A stretch of DNA of 64,000 nt from Eubacteriaceae bacterium (GCA_902362455.1 CABIWJ010000001.1:62001-126000), one strand, 5' to 3'. Shown: positions 27,751 to 37,071, counted from the first letter of the stretch. Notes: a model not told the origin generated them from the letters alone. Made by a program: numbers and translations.

Positions 27751-28947
27751 ATGAAAATAATTACAAGAGCAAAGTATCTCGACAGAATCATTGAACTGAA
27801 TGGTACTCCTGACATCAAGATCATCACGGGCATTCGTCGATCTGGTAAGTCCAAGCTGATGCAGGCGTATATTGAGTATCTGAAAAGCCATTTTGAAAAT
27901 ATCAATATCATCTTCATTGACTTCATGGATTTGGCGTATGAAGAAATCAAGGAATACCATGCCTTACACGCCTATGTGGAAGAACATTATCAGGAAGGTA
28001 AAACGAACTACCTGTTTGTAGACGAGGTTCAGATGTGTCCAAAGTTTGAGTTGGCAATCAACAGCCTGTACTCTAAGGGAAAATACGACATCTATGTAAC
28101 TGGCTCCAATGCTTTTCTGTTGAGTGCGGATCTAGCAACTCTGTTTACCGGACGCTATACTGAAATTCATGTGTTTCCTTTCAGCTTCCAAGAATATAGC
28201 CAATATTATGATGATGTTAGTGACAAAGATAAACTCTTTGATGATTACGCTATCAAGGGCGGTTTAGCAGGTTCTTACGCTTACAGAACCGAAAAAGACA
28301 GAACAAACTATATCAAAGAGGTATACGAAACGATTGTTACAAGGGATTTGGTGCAGAAATATGCACTCCCGGACACTTTAGTTTTACAACATCTGAGCGA
28401 GTTCCTTATGGATAATATCAGCAACCTGACTTCTCCTAATAAGGTCAGTCAGCTGCTGACAGCAAATGAGACTCCAACCAATCATGTAACCGTCGGCAAG
28501 TACATTAAGTATTTGTGTAATGCTTTTGTATTTTATGATATTAAGAGATACGACATCCGAGGCAAGAAATACCTTGAAAGCTCTGAAAAGTTCTATCTTT
28601 GTGACAGTGGTATTCGATATGCAATACTGGGAAGCAGAAATATGGATTACGGCAGAGTATATGAAAACATCGTTTGCATCGAGCTTCTTCGCCGTGGATA
28701 CGATGTCTATGTCGGCAAGCTCTATCAAAAGGAGATCGACTTTGTTGCTCAGAGAGGCAATGAGAAGATTTATATTCAGGTCAGCGACAACATTTCTGGA
28801 CAGGAAACATTTGAGAGAGAATGCTCTCCTCTGCTTCAGATCCGAGATGCTTATCCGAAAATGATTATTGCCAGAACCAAACATCCAAAATATAGCTATG
28901 AAGGAATCGAAATTCATGATATAGCTGATTGGTTGCTACAAGAATAA
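27751..28947 (+). CDS. AAA ATPase with DUF4143 domain
   Basis: Start at ATG 27751 (MKIITRAKYLDRI) matches the usual N-terminus of this family; 398 residues. Walker A is TGIRRSGKSKLMQAY (about residues 29-43), Walker B-like YLFVDEVQMCP (about 89), a sensor VTGSNAFLLS follows, and the DUF4143 C-terminal domain includes KFYLCDSGIRYAILG and VYVGKLYQKEIDFVAQ, a PD-(D/E)xK-like strand. Such ATPases are widespread in gut Firmicutes, mobile and poorly understood. The gene uses more GC-rich codons than its surroundings and lies between a repeat and a dead IS, so it is likely acquired. Confidence 0.85.
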   Translation: MKIITRAKYLDRIIELNGTPDIKIITGIRRSGKSKLMQAYIEYLKSHFENINIIFIDFMDLAYEEIKEYHALHAYVEEHYQEGKTNYLFVDEVQMCPKFELAINSLYSKGKYDIYVTGSNAFLLSADLATLFTGRYTEIHVFPFSFQEYSQYYDDVSDKDKLFDDYAIKGGLAGSYAYRTEKDRTNYIKEVYETIVTRDLVQKYALPDTLVLQHLSEFLMDNISNLTSPNKVSQLLTANETPTNHVTVGKYIKYLCNAFVFYDIKRYDIRGKKYLESSEKFYLCDSGIRYAILGSRNMDYGRVYENIVCIELLRRGYDVYVGKLYQKEIDFVAQRGNEKIYIQVSDNISGQETFERECSPLLQIRDAYPKMIIARTKHPKYSYEGIEIHDIADWLLQE

Positions 28948-28955
28948 ACAAGGCG

Positions 28956-29001
28956 AAATATCTTCGTCATTCTCTTTTGAAATGATGGAGATATTTTTAT
29001 G
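28956..29001 (+). terminator. Terminator of the AAA ATPase gene
   Basis: A 16-bp stem AAATATCTTCGTCATT / AATGATGGAGATATTT with two G-T pairs, 9-base loop, then a T run. Confidence 0.85.
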
Positions 29002-29373
29002 TTGATGGAGATTAAGGGACAGGAAACTGTGTCAGGTTGCAAAAATCCTTTCCGAACTTTTCACATAGCAGTTATGCACTATGGTGTGTGGCTGCTTATT
29101 TTTTACTTTATAGGATTAGGGTGTCAAAAGCACCTTTTAATATTTGATTTTGCTTGTACTTTGAAAATTTAACACGAATTTGTGAAAGATATGATTTTTA
29201 TGCCTACAATTCATTGATATTTTGAAACCGTGGTTCATTGATTTTATGCTGTTTTCTTATTTGAAGTATACGAATCTAAGCTATTGGTATAATCTAATAG
29301 CTTTTGAAAATCTAATGCTGCTATTTTAAATCCAAAGAATAGCCGGGTACGTTTTTTAACATGTACAGGTATC
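29002..29373. other. Gap with repeat remnants
   Basis: No gene seen. It holds a half-copy of the small palindromic repeat (GGATTAGGGTGTCAAAAG, 29113-29130) and a TAGCAG...CTGCT element around 29064-29095 that resembles the second ileS terminator. The 3' edge merges into the transposase remnant. Confidence 0.6.
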
Positions 29374-30096
29374 TTATCCACATGATATCTTCGGCGCATC
29401 TTTGGCAACTACGGTTTTAGAATCACATTTATTAGGTTTGGCATAAACATAGAAACAATGTTTGTACTTTAAATAACATAAGGCTTTGATTTTCTTGAAA
29501 GAGGGGTCAAGCCGGCTTTCCATTTCATTAAGTAAAGCGGTACGGAAAGCATTTCGGAGGTATGTATAATTAAAATGCGTGATATTGTGCCAACCCCCAT
29601 TATCGCTGTAGCCACCTTCGGAAATCAGACAGTGAATGTGAGGATTCCATTTGAGATCTCTTCCAAAAGTATGGAGAACCATGATATATCCTGGAGTGAA
29701 GTTCATGGATTTATTGATTTTAAAGAACATATGTGAAACAACGTTGGCAACAGAATGAAAAAGACAATTAAGCAGAGTTCTGTATTGAAGGAAAAATCAC
29801 GAAGATTTTCATCAATCGTGAAGACACAGTGTCTGTGGTGGACATTATTTAAAAGACATAGATGTAGTGCGTTCCATAGAATACTTGTTACCGCAAGTGG
29901 GGCAGAAACGGCTATGGCAACGAAAAGGAACGAACTTAAGTTTTCCGCATTGTGGGCAGCCATACATAGTACCGCCAAAAGAAGGATTACCACAGTTGAT
30001 CATTTTTTCGATATTTTCCATCTCATAAAATCTGGGATGAAGAGTATATTTAATTTCTTCATAATAGTCTGTAAAGATTCTTTGTAATATATTCAT
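29374..30096 (-). pseudogene. IS91-type (HUH) transposase remnant
   Basis: Three minus-strand frames must be joined to read the protein. From 30096 down: a zinc-binding N-terminus (MYGCPQCGKLKFVPFRCHSR, CPTCGNKYSMERT), then HRHCVFTIDENLRDF in a second frame, then MFFKINKSMNFTPGY, the HUH motif in NPHIHCLISEGG, and TYLRNAFRTALL in the third frame. The C-terminal part, which should hold the catalytic tyrosines, is missing. With at least two frameshifts and a truncation it is not functional. Rolling-circle elements of this type can carry adjoining DNA, which may explain the neighbouring patchwork. Confidence 0.88.
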
Positions 30097-30185
30097 ATGT
30101 CTATTATGCAGGAAAATGAAGAAAAAGCCCCCTTAAGATTGAGGGCAGGGGAGTTGAATAGGCGAAGCCTATTTTTTATATAAAA

Positions 30186-30223
30186 AATTGCAGTTCAGGG
30201 CATGAGAATTGCAGTTCAGGGCA
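30186..30223 (+). repeat. Short direct duplication at the lipoprotein start
   Basis: AATTGCAGTTCAGGGCA at 30186-30202 and again at 30207-30223, period 21. The ATG proposed for the downstream lipoprotein (30202) is created at the junction. Confidence 0.85.
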
Positions 30224-30996
30224 GATTGCTTCTGAAATATTGTAAAATAAAAACAATAATTGTATTTTCTACAGTTTTGATATTATTATCCTCTTGTAGT
30301 AATAAATCTGAAACTGAATCAAAAGAGAATGAGAGTAAATCAGAAAATACAAGTTATGTCTTTGAATCAGTAGATACAGAAGATACAAGTACAGAAGAAA
30401 TCAGCACAGATGAGGCAGGTAACATTATTCAGGAAGAAGAAAGTAAATTTCCAAGACCAGAATATAAAATTAATAAATCCAATATTTATAAAATGAATGA
30501 TGAAGTATCTATAAATTGTATGGATATTTATGGAGTTACTTGGATAAAGAAATTTAAAATAAATAACGTAACAATTTCATCGGAATTGCCAGAAGGAATT
30601 ACGAAAGAACAAGTGAATTATTTTGATGAAAAAACAAATGAGAATGGTACACTACTAAATAAACAATACATATTTATGAATATATCAGTAAAAAATGAAA
30701 GTCAAAATGAAGTGGTATAGTATTTAAACTCAGGAAACTTTATTGAATTAAATGATGAAATGAAAGTTATAGATTCAACAAACGAAGCGAGATACCAGAG
30801 TCTTTACGATACATCAAAACAGGGCATTAAAGATTATTTTAGAATAATATTAAAACCAGAAGAAGAAATAGAAGTAACAATAGCTTATATATGTAACAAA
30901 TCAATGGCAGAATCAGATAGTATATATTATATGCTGGATGGAACAGATATAAATTCTGAAGATATAAAAGCATTCAAGATTGATATACAGAAATAA
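30202..30996 (+). pseudogene. Lipoprotein gene interrupted by an in-frame TAG
   Basis: Codons 1-172 (30202-30717) and the stretch to 30996 are in the same frame, separated only by TAG at 30718-30720. The upstream part has a hydrophobic signal and lipobox LLSSC, a Ser/Glu-rich linker, then a domain (ISCMDIYGVT-like, QYIFMNISVKNES) that continues as YLNSGNFIEL...DYFRIILKPEEEIEVTIAYI, the shape of DUF4352/DUF5028-like telomere-factor-fold lipoproteins. The start codon lies in a duplication and lacks a ribosome site. It probably began the ABC operon that follows; a nonsense mutation is the simple reading. Confidence 0.8.
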
Positions 30997-31022
30997 ATAA
31001 GAGAAATGAGGAATGTTTAGAC

Positions 31023-31741
31023 GTGAAAGATATGAAAGGCATTTTTAAAAATGAGATGAAGAGAGCATTTATAAATAGGAATATGTTTATAGCTGTCTTT
31101 ATAGGCTGCGTAATTGCAGTAATGCAGGTGATTAAATGTAGTATACCGGCAATAGAATCTCTTAAATTATATGAGTTATATGGAAAGGCGGAATATCCGG
31201 ACTCGTTGTTTAATACGTGGATAGGCGGGGTTGGATATACATATCATGCTGTATTATATACCATATTAATTCCGCTTATTGCAATATTTCCGTATGCGGG
31301 AAGTTTATATCAGGATATAAAAAGTGGATATGTGAAAATCATATTTACAAAAGTTAGTAAGAAGAAGTATTTTGTATCAAAGATTATTGCTGCTTTTCTG
31401 AGCGGTGGAACAGCCGTTGTAATTCCACTAATTTTAAATTTGTTTTTGACAGCATTATTTGTACCGGCATTACGACCGGATGCATCTACTATGATGTTCT
31501 CAATTAATGATGGTTCAATGTTTAGTGATATTTATTATAGTAAACCATTTGTATATATATTGTTGAAAATTATATTTGCCTGTATTTTTGGAAAACTATA
31601 TATTCATTTGAACAGTTTTTCAGAATCGACCAGCCGGCAGCAGGCATTTCAATAGGCTTTGTCCTTGGCAAATGTATGCTATTCTTTATAGTTTCATTGG
31701 GAATGTTAGTAGTGGAGGCAAAACGTGAAGAAATATATTAG
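31023..31741 (+). pseudogene. ABC-2 permease, frameshifted near its 3' end
   Basis: GTG start; the first frame stops at 31655 after 210 residues, but in the +2 frame the sequence continues from about 31585-31620 as QPAAGISIGFVLGKCMLFF and a further hydrophobic stretch ending EAKREEIY at 31741. Joined length (about 239) matches the two paralogous permeases downstream, and the restored stop overlaps the next start as in coupled operons. N-terminal cytosolic residues KGIFKNEMKRAFINRN and several membrane helices fit ABC-2 permeases. Either a real frameshift or a sequencing error. Confidence 0.7.
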
Positions 31742-32480
31742 CAGAATTAAGTTGTTTATGAATCTCAATCTGAAGATATATATAATTACTTTTGTTGCAC
31801 TTATGATGTCAGATTATTCATTTATGTATAACGAGAAAAATATATCGTTTATGTCATTTGAGTTTTCTAAGGCTGACGTATTTATGTTATCAGTCAATGG
31901 TTACTATAGTCTGGCATTGGCGGTATTCGTGTATCTGATATTTATTAATTATAATCGTAACAATATAGAAAGAAGTGCGATGCTTAAATTTAGGAATTTT
32001 AATAATATCTGGATATGTAAATGTGTTGCATTAATGGTGAAAACATTATGCTTTACATTAATATTTATGTTATCTGAATTCATTATTGCAATAAATTTAT
32101 CAGACGGGAATAATTGTAACTTCAATAGTACAAGAAGTATATTCTATTATATAAATGAGGGTAAAATGCCCGACAGAAATATAAAATTATCATATATTAT
32201 ATGTGTAAGTAGTATATACATATTTATATTGTTTATGGCAATTGGAATGATTAATTTATTAATGAACTGGTTAGAAATAAATAAGCATATATCCTTGATT
32301 GTAACAATATTTCTGGTAATTATCGTACAGGTCACAGGAATAATTAATACATATAATCTGTCCTATGATAAATTGCTTATGAGAACGGAATGGATATTTA
32401 TGTATCTGGCAATTGTAGTGATATTAAGCATATTTATTGGAAGTCTGTATTGCAGAAAAAAGGAGTGCATAAATGCGTAA
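31725..32480 (+). CDS. ABC-2-type membrane protein
   Basis: GTG 31725 with GGAGG 8 bases upstream; 251 residues with about six hydrophobic segments. No conserved motif beyond the general layout of ABC-2 permease subunits (basic N-terminus MKKYISRIKLFMNLNLK, then helices in pairs). Its 3' end overlaps the next permease gene by 8 bases, so both are translationally coupled. With the ATPase gene behind them it likely forms an exporter for a peptide, lipid or antibiotic; the substrate is unknown. Confidence 0.7.
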   Translation: MKKYISRIKLFMNLNLKIYIITFVALMMSDYSFMYNEKNISFMSFEFSKADVFMLSVNGYYSLALAVFVYLIFINYNRNNIERSAMLKFRNFNNIWICKCVALMVKTLCFTLIFMLSEFIIAINLSDGNNCNFNSTRSIFYYINEGKMPDRNIKLSYIICVSSIYIFILFMAIGMINLLMNWLEINKHISLIVTIFLVIIVQVTGIINTYNLSYDKLLMRTEWIFMYLAIVVILSIFIGSLYCRKKECINA

Positions 32481-33315
32481 CAGGATATTTCTAAGGCTGA
32501 TTAGAAGAGATACAAAAGAAGTATTCAGAAAGAATTTAATATTTATCGTATTTCTTATAATATTCTTATTTATGGAAAATATGAATCTGAGAAATACATT
32601 TACGGATATGGGTTATTCAGTAAAAGACATAGGTATATTCGACTTTTATGTATATTTATTCAGAGGAATGAAAGTTTATACTCCTGAAATTGGTGGAAGA
32701 TTTGAAATAGAAATGGATTGGCTTATATTACAGATATTTCCGGTTCTGATTGTAATTTCATATCTAAAGAGAGATTTATATCAGATGGGATATCAGACAC
32801 TTATTAAATCAGGAAGTAGAAAATTATGGTGGAATGAAAAGTGTCTGTGGATATGTGAATTTGTCTTAATGATTTACGGAATTATATATGCGTTTGGTTT
32901 CATAAATTATTACGGCTGCAGAAACACTATAAATAAATCATTGTGGGAAGAGTCATATGGAATAATATTTAAAAATTGTAGTCATATGGATTTTATAATG
33001 ATGTTTGTAATATCCCAGATATTAAATGCAATGTTTATGACATTGTTTATTTCATTGATTAGCATAACGGTTAATGAGATTATTGCAATAGTGGTCTGTG
33101 TATTTATAAATGTCATTACACTTTATTATACTACACCATATTTGCTTGGTAACAATACAATGATTTTAAGAAATTTCATATGTATTATGGGCGAAATTAA
33201 TATTAATCATTGTTATATTACATATTGTATATTGGTGCTTTTAGTTATTGTTATAGGGAATATTTATATAGAAAAATGTGATTTCAGAAATGCTGAAACA
33301 CGCACAAGAGAATAG
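32473..33315 (+). CDS. ABC-2-type membrane protein
   Basis: 280 residues, ATG 32473 preceded by AAGGAG within the upstream gene. Basic start (RNRIFLRLIRRDTKEVFRKN) followed by about six membrane helices, with a large loop between helices 1 and 2 (YSVKDIGIFDFYVYLFRGMKVYT region). It is the third permease-like gene of the operon. Three permeases with one ATPase resembles bacteriocin-immunity or peptide exporters of Firmicutes, but no bacteriocin precursor was found near. Confidence 0.7.
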   Translation: MRNRIFLRLIRRDTKEVFRKNLIFIVFLIIFLFMENMNLRNTFTDMGYSVKDIGIFDFYVYLFRGMKVYTPEIGGRFEIEMDWLILQIFPVLIVISYLKRDLYQMGYQTLIKSGSRKLWWNEKCLWICEFVLMIYGIIYAFGFINYYGCRNTINKSLWEESYGIIFKNCSHMDFIMMFVISQILNAMFMTLFISLISITVNEIIAIVVCVFINVITLYYTTPYLLGNNTMILRNFICIMGEININHCYITYCILVLLVIVIGNIYIEKCDFRNAETRTRE

Positions 33316-33363
33316 GTTAAAAATATAGATAAGAATGTTAAGAAAGGCAGATGGGTGAATTAA

Positions 33364-33987
33364 ATGATAAAAATAGAGAATTACTCAAAGAAAATTAAGG
33401 ATACAGTAGTTTTGGAAAATATAAATATGGTATTAAATGATGGAATGATATATGGTATTCAGGGCGAAAATGGCTCGGGCAAGACTATGTTAATGAGAGG
33501 CATATGTGGTCTTATAAAGGGAAGCGAGGGCTGTATAACCATTGATGGTAAAGTTATTGGTAAAGATATTTCATTTCCGGAAGACATAGGTGTATTGATT
33601 GAGAACCCGTCTTTTATTCCTAAATATACAGGTTATAAAAATCTGAAATTAGTTGCAGATATCCAGGGAAAAGTTGATAAAGAAGAGATAAAAAAAACAT
33701 TACAAAAAGTAGGGTTAAAGCCTGATGACAAAAGAACTTACAAGAAATATTCTCTTGGAATGAAGCAGAGGCTTGGTATTGCATGTGCAATTATGGGTAC
33801 ACCTAAGCTTATTATTTTAGATGAGCCATTTAATGGACTTGATGAAAAAGGTGTGCTGCAGATACGTGATGTTATCAAGGGACTTAAGCAAAAGAATTGC
33901 ATAGTGATAGTTGCGTGTCATGATAAAGAGCAATTAGAGTATTTGTCAGATGAGATATATGTAATAAAAGAAGGAAAATTGCAATAG
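33364..33987 (+). CDS. ABC transporter ATP-binding protein
   Basis: 207 residues, a short ATPase. Walker A GENGSGKT (about residue 37), Q-loop region VLIENPSFIPKYTGYKNL, signature YSLGMKQRLGIACA (about 126), Walker B LIILDEPFNGLDEKG (about 149) and H-loop VACHDKEQ are all intact. It lacks the C-terminal extension of longer relatives. It drives the permeases encoded just upstream and is the best preserved gene of this operon. Confidence 0.92.
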   Translation: MIKIENYSKKIKDTVVLENINMVLNDGMIYGIQGENGSGKTMLMRGICGLIKGSEGCITIDGKVIGKDISFPEDIGVLIENPSFIPKYTGYKNLKLVADIQGKVDKEEIKKTLQKVGLKPDDKRTYKKYSLGMKQRLGIACAIMGTPKLIILDEPFNGLDEKGVLQIRDVIKGLKQKNCIVIVACHDKEQLEYLSDEIYVIKEGKLQ

Positions 33988-34080
33988 ATATAAGATGTCT
34001 GAAAGCAGGTTTTATACATAATGAGAAATATAAAGATATAGAGGTTGAAAAATATAAGTGCCAGAAAAGAGGTTGAAGTA

Positions 34081-34665
34081 ATGAATAAACGATTGAAGAA
34101 AATATTAATTATATTAGGAAGTCTGATAGGGATTGTGGTTGTGGTTCTATCAGTAAAGCGTATCACATATATTAATAATAAATATCCTAATCCCCCAATA
34201 GTAGTATTTAAGCAGGGAGAAGATATTCAGGGGAGTAATCTGAAGATAAAAGTTGTGGATAGCGATATAATGGACAAGGAAGTTTTTGAAAAAAACTATG
34301 CTGAATTTGATGAAAATCCTGATAATGAACAATTAATGAATCAGGAAATGAAAGTGATGGTTGTAAAATTTAATGTTGAAAATAACGGTGATAAAATCAG
34401 CAGATTTGTATTTACTAATTTCATTGCACAGTCAGGAGGCTGGTCAAATGGCTGGAATCTTGAGATGTATCGAAAAATAAATGATTATAATGAAAATTCG
34501 ATTGAAGTAAAACCTGGCGAAAGTAAGGAATTAAAGCTGGTATATTGTATGTATAAGAGCCAGTTTAAGAAAAGCCATTGGAACAATCTTGAATCAAGAA
34601 AATTCTACATTATTATGAGCAGCTATCCGGTGAATAACAGAATTGAATTGAGTATTAAGCGATAG
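34081..34665 (+). CDS. DUF5028-like membrane-anchored protein
   Basis: ATG 34081 (MNKRLKKILIIL) has AGAGG upstream and is preferred to the in-frame codon at 34045; about 194 residues. One N-terminal membrane helix, then an extracytoplasmic beta-rich domain (GSNLKIKVVDSDIMDKEVF, MKVMVVKFNVENNGDK, VKPGESKELKLVYCM) typical of the DUF5028/DUF4352-like fold. It closes the ABC operon and has the same general shape as the interrupted lipoprotein that opens it. Likely an accessory or immunity-type component; function unproven. Confidence 0.7.
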   Translation: MNKRLKKILIILGSLIGIVVVVLSVKRITYINNKYPNPPIVVFKQGEDIQGSNLKIKVVDSDIMDKEVFEKNYAEFDENPDNEQLMNQEMKVMVVKFNVENNGDKISRFVFTNFIAQSGGWSNGWNLEMYRKINDYNENSIEVKPGESKELKLVYCMYKSQFKKSHWNNLESRKFYIIMSSYPVNNRIELSIKR

Positions 34666-34671
34666 GATAAT

Positions 34672-34735
34672 ATTAGGGCGTCAAAATGGTGCGTTGTACC
34701 AAATATGCACAATATAAATTTTTTGATACTCTAAT
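34672..34735. repeat. Small palindromic repeat, copy 3
   Basis: ATTAGGGCGTCAAAA pairs imperfectly with TTTTTTGATACTCTAAT across a 64-base element; same family as 18225-18261. Confidence 0.65.
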
Positions 34736-34774
34736 CAGGCATAATAAATTAACGTGACATTAATTGGAGGGATT

Positions 34775-35704
34775 ATGAGAAAATATTTAATAAGAAATCG
34801 AAGAAAGATAGGCATTATATTTATAATAGCCTTCTTTTTTATTATGTTTCCATATACTGTAACAATGATAAATTTTGGCAAAACCAGAGGTGTAGTATAT
34901 GAACCTGAAACATATGGTAAAAGCGTGGTAATTAAAAATAATAATAAAACTATGGAAATAGATGTAGAAATGTTTGTGCCGCTTGTAGTCTATTCAATGA
35001 TGCCTGTCCAATATGAAAAAGAAGCTTTGAAAGCCCAGATGGTAATAATAAGGACATTTATTCTGTACAAAATGGGAGATAATAATTCAATAGATGTGGA
35101 CGAACTTACACTACCATATACTACATACAGTGAATTAGAAAAAAAATGGGGCAAAAAGTATGAGAAAAATTACAATTATACAATGAAGTTGTTAGTAGAA
35201 ACTAATCGTGAAACTATCTATTATGATGGAAAAAATATTTGTCCATATTATCACGAATTAAGTGCAGGTATAACGAATACAGGTGAAGAACCATATTTAA
35301 AAAGTGTTGATTCATCAGCAGATAAGGAGAATAAGAATTTCAATAAAATCGCATATTTTACAATGGACGAAATAAGAGAAAAATTAAAGAATATCATTAA
35401 TCCGGATATAAGTGATGAAGATTTATCAGGCTCAATCAAAGTTAATTACGAGGAAAATGGCGAATATGTAAGAACTGTAAGCATTGGAGATAATATAATT
35501 CTTGCTAAAGACTGGTCAGAAATCTTTAATCTGCCATCATATGCATTTGCAGTGGAGAACTTCTCGGGTGGCTTTAAGATGAGTTCTAAGGGAATAGGTG
35601 ACGGCAAAGGTTTAAGTGTAAATGGTGCATTAAAAATGGCAAAAGATGGAAAAGGGTATAGGGACATTTTGAAATATTATTATTCAGAGGTTGAAATCAG
35701 ATAG
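34775..35704 (+). CDS. spoIID: Stage II sporulation protein D
   Basis: SpoIID is a lytic transglycosylase of the mother-cell engulfment machine. ATG 34775 has GGAGG 4 bases upstream; about 309 residues. Membrane anchor at about residues 10-30. The SpoIID/LytB core shows VPLVVYSMMPVQYEKEALKAQ (catalytic Glu region) and MVIIRTFIL, then HELSAGITNTGEEPYLKSV and a C-terminal GIGDGKGLSVNGALKMAKDGK block, where the usual GHGVGMSQ-type motif is altered. It is paired with the SpoIIQ-like gene, its forespore counterpart. Confidence 0.9.
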   Translation: MRKYLIRNRRKIGIIFIIAFFFIMFPYTVTMINFGKTRGVVYEPETYGKSVVIKNNNKTMEIDVEMFVPLVVYSMMPVQYEKEALKAQMVIIRTFILYKMGDNNSIDVDELTLPYTTYSELEKKWGKKYEKNYNYTMKLLVETNRETIYYDGKNICPYYHELSAGITNTGEEPYLKSVDSSADKENKNFNKIAYFTMDEIREKLKNIINPDISDEDLSGSIKVNYEENGEYVRTVSIGDNIILAKDWSEIFNLPSYAFAVENFSGGFKMSSKGIGDGKGLSVNGALKMAKDGKGYRDILKYYYSEVEIR

Positions 35705-35847
35705 AGAAAGGTATTATATATGCTACAACAAATTTATATTACATCAAAATGAAAAATGCAAAGAATAAATAGCCTCAATGTGGGAACAATACCATTATAC
35801 AAATATCTTAAAAACAAACATATAGAATATTTGAAAGGATTGGTGTA

Positions 35848-36696
35848 ATGGTGAGAGATAATTATAAAAAGAATCAGAAACGCAAAGAATTTATCATTGT
35901 GACATTTGCATGTTGTATTTGTCTTTCGGCAATTGCAATAGGAACAAGTGTTATTAATAAGAAATCTGATAAAACCGAGAAAGACACAAGTAATATTGTA
36001 AATCTGAATGAGACAACGAACAGATTAGAAGGAGACAGCGAAGAAGAAACAACGGAAAATATTGCAGTTGATGGTTCGGTAAATAAAGAAACGCTTGAAG
36101 ACAATAATACATCGGGAATAAAGACAGATTCATCTTCATATTCAGGCAAACATTCACAAAATGATGAAAAAAATAGTGGAGAAAATAATCAGTGTAATAC
36201 TCAAAATGGAAATGACGGCACTTCACAGACAGGCTCTGATGACGAAGTAAAAGATGTGGCAGGAATGGTTTCTAAATTATCATTTGGCACAGACAGTAAA
36301 TTAGGGTGGCCGGTTGAAGGAAGTATAATATTAGATTACAGTATGGATAGTACAATCTATTTTCCTACACTTGATTCTTACAAATGCAATCCTGCAATAG
36401 TTATCCAGAGTGAGGCAGGAACAAATGTCTTAGCAGGCGTTAAAGGTGTAGTTAAAGAAGTTTCTTCTAACGACGAAATAGGTAATTATGTCGTCTTAGC
36501 CCTTGGAAATGATTATGAATTAACTTTAGGACAGTTAGAAAATGTGGAACTTAAAGAGGGCGATATGGTAAATGAAGATACATGTATAGGAGTTGTGGCT
36601 AATCCTACAAGATATTATTCAAATGAGGGAAGTAATTTATACTATGAGCTGACTAAAGCAGAAGAACCATGTGACCCATTGGATTATTTGTCATAA
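35848..36696 (+). CDS. spoIIQ: SpoIIQ-like protein with degenerate LytM/M23 domain
   Basis: 282 residues; AAAGGATT upstream. N-terminal membrane helix (about residues 14-33), a long Ser/Asn/Glu-rich linker (to about 145), then a LytM fold: KLGWPVEGSIILDYSMDST, NPAIVIQSEAGTNVLAGVKGVV, GNYVVLALGNDYELTLGQLEN, LKEGDMVNEDTCIGVV, NLYYELTKAEEPCDPLDYL. The zinc ligands HxxxD and HxH are absent (DYSM; YELTLGQL, YYELT). Position after spoIID supports SpoIIQ, the forespore protein that pairs with SpoIIIAH. It probably acts as scaffold only. Confidence 0.8.
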   Translation: MVRDNYKKNQKRKEFIIVTFACCICLSAIAIGTSVINKKSDKTEKDTSNIVNLNETTNRLEGDSEEETTENIAVDGSVNKETLEDNNTSGIKTDSSSYSGKHSQNDEKNSGENNQCNTQNGNDGTSQTGSDDEVKDVAGMVSKLSFGTDSKLGWPVEGSIILDYSMDSTIYFPTLDSYKCNPAIVIQSEAGTNVLAGVKGVVKEVSSNDEIGNYVVLALGNDYELTLGQLENVELKEGDMVNEDTCIGVVANPTRYYSNEGSNLYYELTKAEEPCDPLDYLS

Positions 36697-36928
36697 TGAA
36701 AATGTAATATCATAAAAAATGTAATCATAAAAATATAATCATTGAAAATGCATATTTAAAAACAAAATATTATCAAACATTTGACTTAAGAATCAATATA
36801 ATTATAAAACACCTAAATATTGAGTAACTATTTAAAGCTACGTGAATAAAATATATCATAAAAAGATTAATAAAATTCGCATTTATCCATTATACAGTTT
36901 CAAAAGTGGGTAGTGCTTTAAATAGATA

Positions 36929-36945
36929 GCAGGCCATTGGCCTGC
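36929..36945. promoter_or_regulatory. Perfect palindrome upstream of hsdM
   Basis: GCAGGCCA-T-TGGCCTGC, 8-bp arms about 55 bases before the hsdM promoter; candidate regulator-binding site in an otherwise featureless AT-rich 375-base gap. Confidence 0.4.
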
Positions 36946-37000
36946 GATTACATATGTTGATGGAGTGAGAGTAATCGTTAATTGAGTCGTTACAAAGCAT

Positions 37001-37029
37001 TTGTAAATATAGGGTGGATTTGCTATAAT
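37001..37029 (+). promoter_or_regulatory. Promoter of the hsd operon
   Basis: TTGTAA 37001-37006, 17-base spacer, TATAAT 37024-37029, 42 bases before hsdM. It lies outside the repeats, so cassette exchange would not remove it. Confidence 0.7.
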
Positions 37030-37071
37030 AAAATTAATATTTTACACAGGGATTTGCGGAGGTAAGTAAAG

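Noticed and set aside
28384-28917. 177-codon minus-strand frame inside the AAA ATPase gene
   Set aside because: Shadow frame; the plus-strand protein has complete family motifs over the same bases.
29755-30087. 110-codon plus-strand frame in the IS region
   Set aside because: It is the opposite-strand shadow of the zinc-binding transposase N-terminus.
30718-30720. Amber codon as pyrrolysine or programmed readthrough
   Set aside because: No sign of pyrrolysine genes or a readthrough element here, and the neighbouring gene is also damaged, so decay is simpler.
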